Shown piece by piece: positions 23,851 to 38,800 of a stretch of 64,000 nucleotides of DNA. Origin of the DNA: Diphasiastrum complanatum (Eukaryota; Streptophyta; Lycopodiopsida; Lycopodiales; Lycopodiaceae); assembly GCA_029204225.1 (NCBI GenBank), contig CM055113.1, positions 13,526,906-13,590,905 of the forward strand, in the 5' to 3' direction. The first letter of the stretch is position 1, and each line of letters begins with the position of its first letter. Made by a program: the position numbers and the translations under genes. The notes beneath the pieces were generated by a model, which was not told the DNA's origin, did not search any database, and was given only the letters and a program-made list of their open reading frames with translations.

Positions 23851-25064
23851 ACATTGAAAACTATATAACTATTAGTGATGTGAAGGCATTCATTCCAAAA
23901 ACATGGACCACTATCAGAAGACAACTCTTTGCATCTGACCTTTTTCCCAGTAACTAGTGAACACGATCTTTCTTGTATGCAGTAATACAGAGTAATTCAT
24001 TTCCATGGAAGGCTCAAAAGTCTAACTTGCACGTTTCAGAAACTTCAGAGGGATTATAGATGGCTCCACGTATTAGATCAAATAACATGCTTTATCAAAT
24101 TCCAGTTTCCCAACTTGAAATGGTTTGAAAAAACAGTTCACATTTTCAGAAAGTGCCTCCAGAGTCCATATATGTCAGTATCCTTTCTGTATAAATAAAC
24201 CAGGTGATTTCCAACACAATTCTTTGATCAGGTAAATAATTGACTGTATCCATAATGTGGATTTCAAACTCTGCTCAATAACTTCGAAGATGATGATTGC
24301 ATACCTGTCACGCATACATCGCTAAAACTTCAATTTGTTAGGTCACAGATTTTTATGCCAATCATTAGAATAGATTAGAGGGACATTTATTTTACACCTG
24401 GAGATTGACGACAGCACAAGTCTCATGACCTTTTATGTTGGTAACACATCACTAAACAACTTTCTGGTCAAAATTTGGTATTTGAACTCTTAAGCATACA
24501 CAGTACGTGTATCACTTTCTTCCACAACATTCTCCCTTGCAAAACTTGAGTGCCAATGCACGCGCAGCAGTTGCTGCTACATGACTTTACAAGAATGACA
24601 TATGTATCACCAGAAAAAGATATACTTAAAAGTCATCAGGACCTGTGGCAATGTCACCATACTGTGAAAAGAAAGATCTGTTAAGCTATAATGGGATCTT
24701 TAGATTAAGTAATGACAGATTATAAGAACCAATGGAGTCCTTACAAATCTTGTAAATCTACAAGCTCTACATGATCAATCCCTCCCTTGGAGCTTATGAA
24801 GAAAGAATCTGGGTACAATACAGGGAGCCATGCTTGACAAATTTGTGCATTTGACAAGCCACAATGCAGACAGTGAAATGTGAGACTTAAATAGCTTGCC
24901 TTGATGAAGCTCCACGGTGGTTAGAAAAGAGGCAGCTACAGTTCACAAAGTAAAATCGCTGCTGGGAGGAAGCTGCTGTATATTGAACTATGACCCAATG
25001 ATGGAAATATCAAATGATGCAAAGCAAATTGAAGGGTTTGCTTGACAGTTGCTTCAACCCCAAA
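23851..25064 (-). other. 3' flank of the golgin gene
   Basis: This lies downstream of the stop codon at 25065-25067 on the minus strand and should include the 3' untranslated region. The only AATAAA-like signal noted on that strand is near 24386-24391, which would give a long 3' UTR. It is not certain. Confidence 0.3.
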
Positions 25065-25199
25065 CTATTTTCCACCAGCAAAACTCAGCATTGAAAAGAA
25101 TGATCTTGGAGTAGAAGCTCCGGCTTCTACAGGAGCTGCAGAATTACTTGCGGGGGCATCTCCTTTGATGAGATTATATGCTTCCTGGCACCTCCTTTG
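25065..25199 (-). CDS. GRIP: GRIP golgin exon 28 (C-terminus)
   Basis: Residues 1049-1092 and stop: QRRCQEAYNLIKGDAPASNS, an Ala/Pro/Ser-rich stretch, and STPRSFFSMLSFAGGK. Acceptor TACGCAG. Confidence 0.92.
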   Translation of the reverse strand, partial: QRRCQEAYNLIKGDAPASNSAAPVEAGASTPRSFFSMLSFAGGK

Positions 25200-28100
25200 C
25201 TGCGTACATTAGTTGGAGCATGAAGATCATGATGTTAGTTGTGCTTAAGCACGTAAAACAACAGCTATAGCAAAGGAAGCTCATAAAGTCTTTAGTATCT
25301 ACTTTAGTAGCCGGTCTAACATTTTCACCTCATCTGGACTGAATTGCAGAAGCATAGCAATTACAGGAAGTAGAGCCTCCACTTCACCTGAGAATCAGAT
25401 ATATATAATGCAAATTTGTTAAAGCGGGAATAGTAAAATTGTACAAAACATGAGTTGCCGTTCTTCTGAAGGAACATATTGAAAAGGGAAAAGGACAACC
25501 AAAAAATGGATCAGAATAAGCCATCTTGCCAATAAGTAAAGTGAAATTCATCAGTTCAGAAGAGAGTGGAACTTCAATGTCAAGCTAGAACGGCATCCAA
25601 ACATGGCAGCAAAATCTGAAGTTTTTAGCATGCAAGCAGAAAGTGTTGAAACTTCACTACACAGTTCGAATGAGTATTATGCAATCGCTAGTCATGCAGC
25701 AAAGCCCAAAACAAGCCCGAAAAAATATCAAGATCACATACACAAAAACAGACAACGCTTCAGCATTGTAATGATTTGGCAACAATATTGTTGTGTAAGA
25801 GGCTCTAAACGCCAAGAGTAGACTCAAAATTTTCAAAGAGAAGTACCTCTTGACAGTGCAACATATTTGAGTATAATCAATAAGCACTTCAATTTGGTTG
25901 GACTACTAATACATCTATCTGGAAACTGGCGTGAAGTTTGGACATAATATTGCTCAGTGAGAAAACTACCAGTTTCTAAAAGCTTTAGGATGACATTTTT
26001 TACATAGGTCATGTCCACACCATCACGCTTTTGAGAGCGATCTGCATTTCTTAGCTCCTCCTTTAAAATGGCTTCCTGCATAGCAAGAACAAACTTAAAT
26101 GTACAGCAGAGATCTTCACACAATTAATGCCCATCTTGTAGATGGACATGTAGCAAACTTCCCTTCTTTCAGTTTTCACCATGAGGATGGCCATATGTGA
26201 GTAAGGAGAGCTACAAACAAGCATCGACTAGGCATCTTTAAATGTATTTCCTCGTTAGCAGAGGACCTAATTTTTTATTAAGATTCAAGAATTACAATCA
26301 CATGCCCCTGAAACAAGCAGCAGATAAGAGGGGATGGAATCAACATCAAGATGACCAAATGGCAGAATGTTCAAGTTGCATGGATGTTCTAATATCATGT
26401 GATTGATGCTGTGTCAAGAATGTGACCTAAAAAATAAAGAGAGAATCTGATAAAACATTGATTAAGGTAATAAAATCCAGGGAACATGGGTGCTGCCCAG
26501 AGAACTTGAAAGGATCTGTAAATGAACAATTAGAAACAGATTCATCTGTTTCTAAATATCTGTTTAGATAGTGACTTGCAAAGAGATGGAAAAATAAGCT
26601 GTTCAATTGGACCATGTAGTTCATCACAACTGTCAGTGCACGTCATGTAAAGGAACAGCGGAACCTGCAAACGCAATCCCATGCTTTTGTCACCATGTCT
26701 GTTGCTGTTGATTACAAAAATCATTCATTCAGGGATGTCATCAAATGTCGAAATTGAAACTATCGTGCAACCACATAGTGCCTGTAATGGTTCAAAGCTG
26801 CTAGTACCTGATGTGGCCAACAAAAGCTCGAATTGAGCTCAAATCTGAACTCTGTTTTCAATCTGAAGATGCTCAAGAAATTGATTTCCGGATAGTCCTC
26901 ACTAGCGACATTCGACTAGCGACATTCGACAAGTTGTATTGAGTATTAAATTGTAGTTTCTGGGAGATCAGTTGTAGACTCTGCAGTGAGGTAAGTCACA
27001 TTTATTTTTGCAATCATTTGATGTTCTTGTTGCTCTGATGTAGCTTGCAAGATTGTCCAAGGATTCGAAGCTAGAGAGAGTTTCAGAGAATTGTTCATTT
27101 TATTTTACAGTCTTCCTTGGAAAATATTTAATTTGTTTCCCAACGTTCTCATAAAAGAGTTTATTATGAAGACATGGGACTTGATCACTAAAACTGTGAT
27201 TCTCAAATCAGTTTGCAAGCAATTCTTCTATGTTATTCTTCAGCATTCATGTATCATCACTGAAGATTTTTATTTAGCTTCTACTCCAAAACTTTCGAAT
27301 TGCTGTAAGTTTTTCAGGTACTGTATGTAAAATAACAAAACCCTTGGGATCACTACCTTTGAACAAAAAATCTTCTTAAGACTAATGTAAGAGAGGGTGT
27401 GATAAGAGATCAATATATAGTTCCAAACGAATTTCCCTTTCCATCAGTGAATGAATGTCAGCCCAATAAGTATGATACTCCGCAGCTTAGAAGCCCGTTC
27501 CGACCAAAATGGGTCGGAACATTCTGTTCCGGAACGTTCCTGGTCGAACCAGTTAATGTAGCAGCAGAAGCCACAAAAATGTGTAGCAGCCATCCCGGTT
27601 TGTAGCAGCCCACGATTTCTGCTGATGGCTGACGGAACGGGCAACTAAACCTTAGTTTCCAGATTAAACGAATTTGTAGCAGCCCATGACTTCTGCTGAT
27701 GGCTGACGTAGCTCTTCCACCCAGAAATGGAATGCACGCAATATAAATTTCAGAAATGGGATGCATGCAATATGAAAGTTCTTCGGGATCATTCCAATCT
27801 ATGGCGGATCATGAGCTACTGATCAGACACATGTAAAAGACAAAATTAAACAAGCGTTGCGGTGCCACTGACCATCATCCATTGGCTTGTAGAATTGAAT
27901 ATTGATTTCTTTGTAGAAATAGAGATAATTATTCCATTGGTAGATAGTTAAACTAGAACCAAATTAATCTGACTCAAAGCTAGATTTACTCAGGTAGAGA
28001 ATGAGCTAGATTCTTCATATGGTTTAGAACTTTAGATCATTCTGAATTCTAAGATTGAGAGCTCAGGATATGGTGTTTTTTTCCTTTGTATAAAAACGTT

Positions 28101-31100
28101 TTTTTTTTTTGAGGGTCTCGTTCTGGAACGGAACCAGAACGCGTTCCGTTCCGGAACGGGCAACTAAGCTCCACAGCATGATTTTGAATGTTTGAACACT
28201 AGAGTGTGGGCGAGTTATCCCATAAAACTGAGAACATATGACCAAAGTTGGCCATAAATGAGGTCATACATGGAGAAATGATTCATCGAATACAAAGAAA
28301 ACCAACTCGCTAACGTTGAGTGCTCTAAAAGGAGTTGAAATGTCACAACACATGGGAATTAGAATAGAATTTAAAGGAGTTGAAATGTCACAACACATGG
28401 GAATTAGAATAGAATTTCCAGTGATAGGATATAGTCTACCATGGCCATAGAGGCCATAGCTCTATTATAGTATTGGTTGATGGTCCAGCTACATGGCAAG
28501 AGATAAAGAACCAAACTGAAATTCAGGGCTTCCAAACTTGCTCAAATATGATTGAGAACTTATTTTTTTTACCTCTAAAATGTGCCAATTTTATTTTTGA
28601 TGGCACTGATTCAGGATTTTATTCGACATTAGTTATAGGCCATCTACTCAAAGCAACTTGGGATATGGGCCCTTGGCTTATCATTTGACATTCTACTCAA
28701 AGCAACTTGGGATATGGACCCTTGGCTTATCATTTGAAATTCTAACTTATGCTTAGGGCACTACTTGGCGTCAAATAGTATCCATTCATATTTTTGGACA
28801 TTTGGACTTATTGGGTCCCTATGGGGTGGGCACTTCTCTGGCCCTAGGTGTCAACAATCAGATAAGCAACATCAAGCATTCATCATAAGCAATCACCAAA
28901 GAAGGCGGAAGAAGAACACGCACTCTCACTCAACACACTCTGTCACTCTATTGCATACTAAATGTAAAATGTACAAATAAACCCTAAACCCTGATAGAGA
29001 GAGAAAACTTAGGAGTAGACTACTAGAATAGCCTACGGCTAGTTATAGCTGGTAGTAGCTGTCAACAATAAAGTACATCGTGAATAGTAACAATGAAGTT
29101 TATCATTGATTTCTAACACTAGGACATGGGCCCTTCCAGCAAGTATCCATATATCATCAATGGTTTATTATTAGTGATGGATTAATCAGCTGCAAAGCTC
29201 TTGTATGAATTAGCTGATACCTCACTTTAGCATCAAAAGCTAATTAGATCAACTCATTCAGCTTAACATCACTAAATCCTTGTGAATATCGTTGGTTCTC
29301 TCACAGTTCACCATTGTTTTATCAGTTTAATTGTTTGACATCTCTCTACGCATGTCCTATTGTGTGGCTCTGGAAGTAAGTTGGTATCCGTGTTGCAGCG
29401 GACTGCAATCCGCTGCAAAAACGATTCAGATCGCCGGCGATCCGGGACCAGAAACGTGGTCCTGGATCACAAAAAAAGTTTGCAAATTCCTTTATGGTGC
29501 TTTTGCTATGGAAATGAATATCAGATTTTGAAATGAATATCTGATTTTGTCTTTCTTATGCCAATGGTTTGCAGATCTACTGATGTCCAGATTTCTGATG
29601 AATGTAGCCTTTGAATGCATATCTGTGAATGCAAAAGCAAATATTTGTAGATCGGGGATGTCCAGATTTTTGATGAATGCAGCCACCCTAAACCAACTAA
29701 AACCAAACAACAGAACTGCATAATAATTGCTATTTCGATATCCTTTCACATGATACCCATATTGGCAACTTTTCACAAAAAAAAAACAAAAAAAAATTGC
29801 AATCCGGGAAACCCTAACGGGATTCCCGGATCACGTTCCGGAACGCGTTCCAGATCGCGATCCAGAGCGGAACGTGCATCTGTGCTTGTTATTAGAGCTC
29901 TTTGCTTGAGAAAAGAATGGATGCAATGTTCTCCATTGATGATATCCTCTCTAACTATGGGTGCTAGAAAATCAAATGGTAGCATTCATCTTTTTGGGGA
30001 ATTTTTGGCTTTAATCATTTCAGATGTGGTCAAATTTCCGCGCTATCAGTTTCATTGGTTTCCTTCAACTCACTGAAGGACAGTACTTTTAGTCCAATCG
30101 TCGATCAAAGCTAGGTTTCACTAAATTCCTGACTTTCCAACTTAAAGATTTTATTTTTTGGTAATAGTGTCAAGAAATAGCTATATATTTTGCTACACTC
30201 TTTGGAGGGCTCCTATTACAATAAACCGCACGTCTCTATCAGAATTGTAGGTTAAAGGTTTCATCAGCTCATAGTTTTGGTCCAAAGGGTATTTCTACAT
30301 TCTGTCCTAAATGTGGATAGATTGACTTCTTTCTAGATTTGAAGGAGCTTAAAATTAGATCAAAGCATGATCAACATATCTCACTAAGTTCAGAGGCTTG
30401 ATCATGAGAGACAAATGAAGCTCAAATATCACATGTAACTAATTATTGGTGACACAGTTTAGTAGATTTGAGATACAGCCTTGTAGATCTACAACTAACA
30501 GTTATGCACCTTTATTTGAGGCACATAAAAATGCAGGTGATTCACAAGCATCTGGAAAGAATTCACATATGTCTATTGAAGAGACATATACACACTCTCT
30601 CCATTGTTCTCATAATTCTTCAGGCTCTGCTCCCTTATCATACTACCATAGAAGCCCGTTCCTAAGGTTTTTTCTTAGGGACAGTCCTAAGGAACAGGAA
30701 AATGAACACCAAGCCTGTAGCCAAGTCTGCTCTTCCCGTTCTCAGACAGTGATAAAACAGACCGGAACTGGCTGTTGTAGTTGTATTTTGAGCAATGCCA
30801 TGCTATGTGGAAGTCGTGAGTGTTAGTCACATGCCCCTGATGCTTGGGTGTCTGATTTTGGAGTTTATCAAAAGCAGAAGTTTGATGTATCAGAGATGCG
30901 TTGAGAATCTAAGACAAAGTCCCACTGACAGCTTTACGACATCAAGTTCCAAGGAAGCAAATTTGGCTGGGTTCCTGCATTACCAAGTTACACCACCATT
31001 TATGCAATCTTGCTCAGTTCCTACAAAAATGGCCTTGCTAAGGAATGGTGAGGAAAACATGTTAAAAATGGTGACCCAAGGAGAGTTCCTTAGATGCCCT

Positions 31101-32774
31101 AGGAACGATATAGGAAGTGTGCCCTACTCCATGGTAGATAGTACCAAGGGTAATGGGACCCCATGTTCCAAAGCCAAGCACTGAATCTTCTAGGACCAGT
31201 GCCTAAGAATATAAACTTTTAACCTTTCGAACTTATAACGTCAAAAGGTGGTGTTGCCATCCTCCAAGACCCTCTTCTTTTATAGGAGAGTGGGAGGGAT
31301 GGATTTTGAGACTCCTTAGGAAGTGCACCTCACTCCATAAAGGATAATAAAATGGGCAATAAGACCCCATGTCCTCAAAAAGTCATGCACTAATTCTTTT
31401 GGGTTCGTTAAATAGAATAATTTTAACCTTTCTGCCTTATAATTTCACCACAAGATCACAAAGAGAAGGTAAGGGGCTGCATTACTGCTTACAAGTTTTT
31501 GAAATATTAGGCATTTGGACAATCTACTTAAAATGCTGGCTAATTCGAGAATTGATAGATACCTGCAAGCACGAAATAAAGAGCATACCTGCTGGCTATG
31601 AAGGCGGTTTTCCCGCTCAAGCTCCGAGATTTCCTCCTGCAAGTAATGTACTATATCAATTTGGCCTCATATTGTACAGAAGCAAGTCAGAGGTACCGTC
31701 AAATAGCAAGATGGATTTCAAATAACATCTGCTTAATGTAACTTGCTAGAACTTCTAAATGTGGCACTGTACTTGTAGAGCCTGAATTTGGCGAAGACAT
31801 TGTTTAACCTCCTCCTCACGCTGAGCTTGTTGCCTTGCTAAGAGCTACATGACAGAAGCACAAACAGTGAACTATGTAGCATCTTCCACAGAACAGTTTA
31901 TAGAAAAAGCCACTGTCCACATATAAAATAGTATTTAGGCAGCATATGTATCCCCCTTCAGTTAGATGCTAATCTTGAAGTTCTGGAATGCTCCTAGGAT
32001 AGGAAAATCGATTGCAAGTTAGTTTGACAGAGTACAGGTGATTTGTGCTTAGATTCTCAACAAAAAACCGGCCAATTCTATATGTGAACATGTAAATGAA
32101 CAGATTCATGTGCACATTATTTAAGACATTTTATTCTCAAAAAGCCAATCATTACCAGGATTCTGCTGTTTTCATTACGTACATACTTATGTAGCCACAA
32201 GTTTTCAGCTAAAAGACACCCATCCCCAAAGACGACTAGACTCTGATGCATTTCTTCTCTGCATCATAGAGATTAAAAAAACAAATGTTTCATAGCCCTT
32301 ACAAGTATCTGCTGCTCCGCTACAGCCAAAGTTGACCCAGATGGTTCTTGAAGTTCCACTGCTGCAAAAATAAGATCCTAAAGGTTCAGCTCAAACTACT
32401 GCTAGTACTATAAAAAGCTTGTGTGTGTTGTGATCAGTACCATAAAGTCACCAAAAGCTCATGAAAAACAAAATTAGCAGTTGAGTTCGTACACACCTGA
32501 CTGTTTAGAGGCTTCATGTTCCACCTGCAAAATTTGAGATACCATTATGCATGCAAAATAATGATAACTTGTTCTTTTGAAAACTGTTTTTCTTAAGAAA
32601 ATACAATGACAGGCCAAGCTCTGAAAGAGTTAGTAAGTTACAATGAAACAATCAAGTTTGGCTCACAAACAGAGTTCGTGAAGTATTGAATCCCTGAGAA
32701 GAGACCAGGGTTCAAGTCTCCCCACTCCCAAGAAACAAGAATCCAACATAGGAGTGTGAGTGATGCGCACGAGC

Positions 32775-32840
<66 letters not shown>

Positions 32841-35800
32841 CTTGAGGTTGCATCCTTATTGACTGCTGGAGGTTGGTGTTATCATCTAGGAGTCGAGCTA
32901 TTTCTTGATCCTTTGATTCAATCATTTTATTTGCCATCTCTCTAAATGAGACAAACTCAGCCTTCACATTCATGACAAATGAATCAGGGTCAGGAAAACT
33001 CTAGTGACCTGTCAACAATCCAACTGAAGATGGCAAAAACATTCCAAATTTTCCAGGAGAAAAACATATACTCGACTGACGAAAGCTCACACTAAGATGA
33101 TCATATTCTTCTTGCAGTGCTGCGACTCTGCTTCCAGATTCTGCCTCAGTTGAGCTTTTTACTTTTGCCTCCAGTGTCTCATATTTCTCTGTGAAGGACC
33201 ATGCCAAAATAATGTACATTATCATACCACATCACCATAAATATGACGTGTAAAGACCAGGACAACTTTTCTTCTGAATACAATGTTGTAACTCTGAACA
33301 AAAACACTTTGGTCATCTTGGACTACTCACCACACCACGATGTATCCAGTTTCTTTAATTCAGTCTGGAACTCTTCCTCCTGGAACAAAAGCTGTCCCTT
33401 CATGGACTCCAGCTTAGTTGCCAAGTCCCGGATACGTTGTTCTGAATCCATGATAGCCACAGCTCTGCTACACAAGATGGTCCTTAAGATTTTGAGAATC
33501 TATCACAGGTGATTGACTTTCTTTCCTTCGAAATGAGAAGGAAAAAATGCTTTTCCATGAGAAAAGACTGACAATCATGCAGATCTGACACAAATTAAAT
33601 AAACTGAAGACACAAACCTAGCAGCAAGCTGTGTTTCATATTCATTCACAGCAGCTTGAAGAGCTCTAACAGCTTGATCTCTTTCAGTAACAGCTGCTAC
33701 TGCCTCTCGTTTGGCTTCCTTCAAGGATAGCATGTGACAGATGTTAACAGGTGACTTAGAATTTATTGTGTACAAATCTTTTAATCCCAGCACGCCTAAA
33801 AAGAAAACTGTGAATGTGAAACAAAAAAAAGGTCCTCTAAATACATATCATTTTCTGCTTCCTCCTTTGAAAGTAAGAAGGCTATTTTGATTGCTCCTTA
33901 CTTTTAAAGCCAAATCTTGAGCAGCAGCCAACTTTGAATCTTTGGCTGCCAACAGCTCAGCTTCCTTCTTCTGTAACAAAGCATGAGCCCTTACTTTGTA
34001 CGAAGTGAATTCCTTCCTAAGATAATCAGCCTGTACCACAGCAAAATGAAAGTAGCGATGATCAAAAACATAAATATCAATACATACCCCATGCAGAACA
34101 CAGGAGGAGAAACAAGGAAGGGTATGTCCAGTTAGCTGGTTACAATGATGGACGAATTCAAGGAAAAGTTCAAATGCTTTTTTACCTCATCTCTGGTGGC
34201 AGCCAATTCAACTTGAGCAGCATTCAGAGCCTGACGCTGGCCCTCCAAATCTGCCTCCCAATTTTCTGTTGCAGATTACATTGCAATTGATCAAAATTCT
34301 CTTCTAAAGCAGAAACTATACTGATTGAAATCTTCATTCATACTTACTTTGTGTCTCTTCTGCTGCAATCTGCTCTTGTCGATGGACCTTCTCTAGCTCC
34401 TCCAGCTTTTGTTTGAGGTTGGTCACAAGGTTTTCCAATGTATCTTTTTCATTCTTCTGTATCCGTTCATTACAGTAATAAAGTTTATTTTGTCAGAAGC
34501 TACACATCTGCCTTTTCCTTTTTGTGTCAAATATAAGGACCATAGTTTTCCTCTACTTTATCCATGTCACTAGTAAAAGCAAATCAGTAGCTATAGCTTT
34601 GAAAAAAGTTGTCTTGAATCATAAGATCATTTTAGATTCCTAGAATGATTGTGAATAAAGATGCAGGCCTGACTAGAAGCCACTTTCCAAAATATATTGA
34701 CAACAAGCACAAAAGAAGATAATTCTACAACAGTTTTGCCAAAATAAGTAAACACCATATCACGGCTAAAATGATAAACGCGTCAAAAGCAAATTTTCAC
34801 ATGTTCTTGCTCAAGACGGGCAAGCTCTCCTTTAGCAGCTTCCAATGCTGCACCTAGCCTCACTATTTCTCCACTTGAAACTGCTTCAACATCTGCTAGC
34901 TTTGCCTCTTTCTCGGCATATTGTTCCTACTCACAAGACAAAAACAAAACACGAATTAGCTAGGTAATAATATTGAAAGCTAATAGCAACAAAAGATGGA
35001 GAGAAAGACAGACTAGCACTGCTACTTCATTCCAAAGGCTGAGGGACCACCTCTTTCTTATGGTAAGGAGAGTTTTTTTCATTTGTATCTCTCCTCATGT
35101 TTGGTGTGAAATGGAGTTTAATGACGAATTGCTACTTTGGAACTTGCTTGGTGAATCCTTGACGGAAAACCTCAAAGGGGAAGTTAAGGGGATCTCCATG
35201 CTACTTCAGATGGTCAAAGTCTGTTTAATCACATGGCAGCTACCTTGGAAACACTAAGAGAAGAAGAAGAAAAAGACAGAATGCCTATGTATGAGGAAAA
35301 CTCTTTAACCAGAGAGTGTGTTTTAGATATGGCAACTACCAATGGTTATAATTGTGAGTTTGATAAGTGTAGAACACCCATAAGTGTCTCCAAAGATGTC
35401 CAATCTCATTCATGTGGTGATGGGAGCATATATCAAAGTCTTAAATTTCTCATTGGAAAGACTGAAGTATCAAGAACACTCAAGGAAAACAATTCCAAAA
35501 TAAGCTTATGAATGATACTCTAATGATCGGCAGAAATCATAGTCTGATTTCAACGTACATTATGCTTATCCCAGAATGGTTTGATGTGTACTTTCTTGAT
35601 ATGTATAAAGTGTCTACAAAAGCTCATCTACACATGTTTGACATTGATATCAATTTGAAGGTCGATAGTTGGCAAAACAGTGCCCATTGCCGACTACACC
35701 AATATGAAGCTACTTGGACGAGACAGTTATGGTGGCTATATAGGTGTATAATGAAGATGGACACCAATCATCATTTTGTACATCTCTTGATAAATGAGTC

Positions 35801-38800
35801 TAACAAAATCACAATTGAAGGGAAGGCTAGCTTATTATCTTGTTACCTCATCCGTCTAGATTGTAAAATAGTTGTGACACCCTTTTAGGTTAACAGGGCT
35901 AGCAATCCCATTGACTCATAACACGAGTACACAGTTGAGTTTGGGTGTGGCCAAGGGGGAGTTGTTTATAACAAGGTGGTGCCTCGAGTGGAAATAGTGC
36001 AACTAGTTACCTTCTATCCCTATTTTGGGGGACATGGCATTCATGCACAAGTAGCTAATTGCAAGATGGCCCAAACAAGCTTGGAGACACTAAATAGGTG
36101 TAACGGCTAAGATGAACTGTCAGCGCCATGCTCCGTCATGCCTAAGTGTCCCTCTAGTCCACTACAGCCTGCAACCAACTAACCCTAATCACTGCTCATT
36201 GGCACTGCAAGTTGACTCACGTGGGATCTACACGCCTCGCCGCATGATTGGTGGCATGTCTGTACTCGCTGAGTCACCTACAGTGACACACCCAATGACC
36301 TATAGTATCGCCCACTGTCAGTGGTCACCTACTCCCCTGTCATGGGTTGTACCTCACCATTGACGGTCGCGCCTAACCCACTTGTTCAATGGTCCTTTCA
36401 GGGTACGTTAGGTCCATGACTGGGGCCAAACGGATTTTCTTGGGACGTTTGATAAGGGTGATAAGGGTGTAGTGGCACAACCAGATGCAGCCAGATATTG
36501 ACTTCAGGATGCACTTTATTGGAATGGTATGCAAATGGAAATCCATGGAGAAGACTCTCTTTGAAGCAGCCAATGATTTCTGCCATGCAGCTGCAACGAA
36601 TGGTCAGGAAGAAACAGGTACAACCTTATCGTCTTTTTGTGTGATCACTAGTATTTATAATGAAAGTAATGGTTTGATTTCATAAGTGAATGAGGGAATG
36701 CAATGAGAGACCAAAAAGGATTGTGAATGATCTTAGAAGTTCTTCTTCTGATGTTTTTCCAAAAGATTTACCTAGTAGTAAACATGTCCTTAGGGCACCC
36801 TATAGACTCTCTCTTAAACAAGAGGAACACATTAAAAAACAAATTACTAAATACATATGAAAGGGTTGTGTTCAACCTAGCAATTCTTCTTTAGGTGCAC
36901 CTAATTTGATGTTACAAGAGAAGGATGGGTCCTTTCATTTCTGTGTGGATTATAGAGGTCTTCATGAAATAACTTATGAACAACTCCCTTTCTTCCTTTT
37001 TGTTCCTTATGTACGAGTATGGGTTCAAGTTCAACAATTTCTTCCTTCACAATTTTGCGCACATCTTCAATCAAGGGCTCTTTAGGGATACGTCCCACAT
37101 ATTCTTTGAATAAATTAACATCAAAGGCATTGTGCATTTACAATGAGGGGGTAGGTCCAATCTATACACATGGATGGCATCATTGATTACCTTGACTATT
37201 GTAAACAAGCCATATTATATCAATGATAACCTAGTGTATGTAGGCATATTTTTGTTTCATTCTACCATAACCTCTTTTTATCAAACTTCATTAACATCCA
37301 ATCTCCTATGAAGTTGGTTTCCCTCCAATGCTTATTTGCTAACAATTTTCATTTAGCTTATGATTCACTGATAGTTGTCCTTACCTTTTTGTGAGGAGTT
37401 TTGTGATCTTAGACAAATTGATCAGCTACAAACACTTTTCTTTTTATTTGTAGGATAGATGGCAGTATTGATTGATTGTATAAAACTTCAAAATGACTTT
37501 TCCCATTTGAGTATAAAAGAAATTTGTAGGTAAATTCTAGCATAGGCAAATATTGTTCCCATTGGGTATTGTGATCCTGTACAAGCATTCTTACAGATCC
37601 AACAACCTGTTAGTATTACCTCACCTTGACCATCCATTTCGATATGGTAAACTGAAGAGAGATTTAAATTTGTCCCCATATTTTCAATTGAAGCTTGCCA
37701 AAAATTGACTTAAGAATACCATGATGCACGAAACATACTTAATGAATGAATTGGGTTGCCTCTGGTGCTCTTAACTTCTTATTAAAAGGAATAAAATGTG
37801 GTTGTTGACTAAATTTGTCGACAATTGTCCAAATCATTATGTGCTGCTGTTGTGAACTACGGGGTTCTTTGACAAGCTCCACAGCAAAGTGTTGTTGTCT
37901 TTCCTTTGGAATAGAAGTGTGAGCAGAAAGCCATGGGTTTTCCCAGGATTAAATTTTACATGTTCATAGATAAGACACCCTGCACAAAGTCCAGTACATT
38001 TTTCTTCATGCTAAGCCAAAAGAAAAAGTTTTGAATGATTTGCACGAGGTTGATGACTGTCTTCCAATACTTCAAATTTGTAGCGTGCATTTTTGCAAAG
38101 CTTTCCTTAAGCAATATCCATCTTAAATGTCATGATCTTTGCAACTTCATAGGCCTGTGTCGAAGCTAGGTAACATGTACATCATTTGTGTTAGTTATTT
38201 TCATACGAGCAAAATCTTTATGAAAGCAATAGAGATTGCAAGTGTTGTTAGCTTACTTGACAATGAATCAAGGCATATAATGGTAGCGAACTTTTTTTCA
38301 TACATGTCCAATTTGAGTCCCTATAACATTCGGCATTTCAAAAAGGCTACAGCAAGACGCTGTTGAATTTGATGATAACTTTTATCAAGAAAGGAGCAGC
38401 TAGGCAAGCAAAATGTGGTTCAAAAATGTATTGTGTTGGGTAACAAGCCCATGAATCCATAACGCTTGCAGAGAGGATTCCTATTCGGCACGCGCTATGG
38501 TAGGGATTGGCCCCCTAAGCAATAATATTTTGCTCAGTTCATAAATGTACTATGTTAGGGAGTGAGTCTAGACTCTAAAGCTTGGCAGTGATTGGTTCTT
38601 GAATGGGAATGGCTGCATTGATGGTTGAATTGATTCCGACTTGTCTATGCCTTGAGTCGGTTGATTGTCTTGATCCATATGGTTAGCATGGACACTATCT
38701 ACATACTGCAACTCCGGGACAAACTAGGAAAGATCGGAACAAGAATAGTCAAAGTTAGGTAATGGTCCGTGATTGAAAGTGATTAATAGGAAGGATACAT

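Noticed and set aside
25833-25969. A reading such as KLKCLLIILKYVALSR next to the GRIP exon
   Set aside because: It resembles part of a GRIP domain, but it lies in intron 26. The exon at 25970-26075 already supplies the true motif and splices in phase to 25387.
32638-32973. ORF ending in a Ser-Leu repeat after the exon 21 peptide
   Set aside because: Only 32842-32939 is exon; the rest is the GA microsatellite and intron.
35888-36480. Second small gene upstream of the Gypsy RT
   Set aside because: Only short ORFs with no recognisable motif; more likely element leader or spacer.
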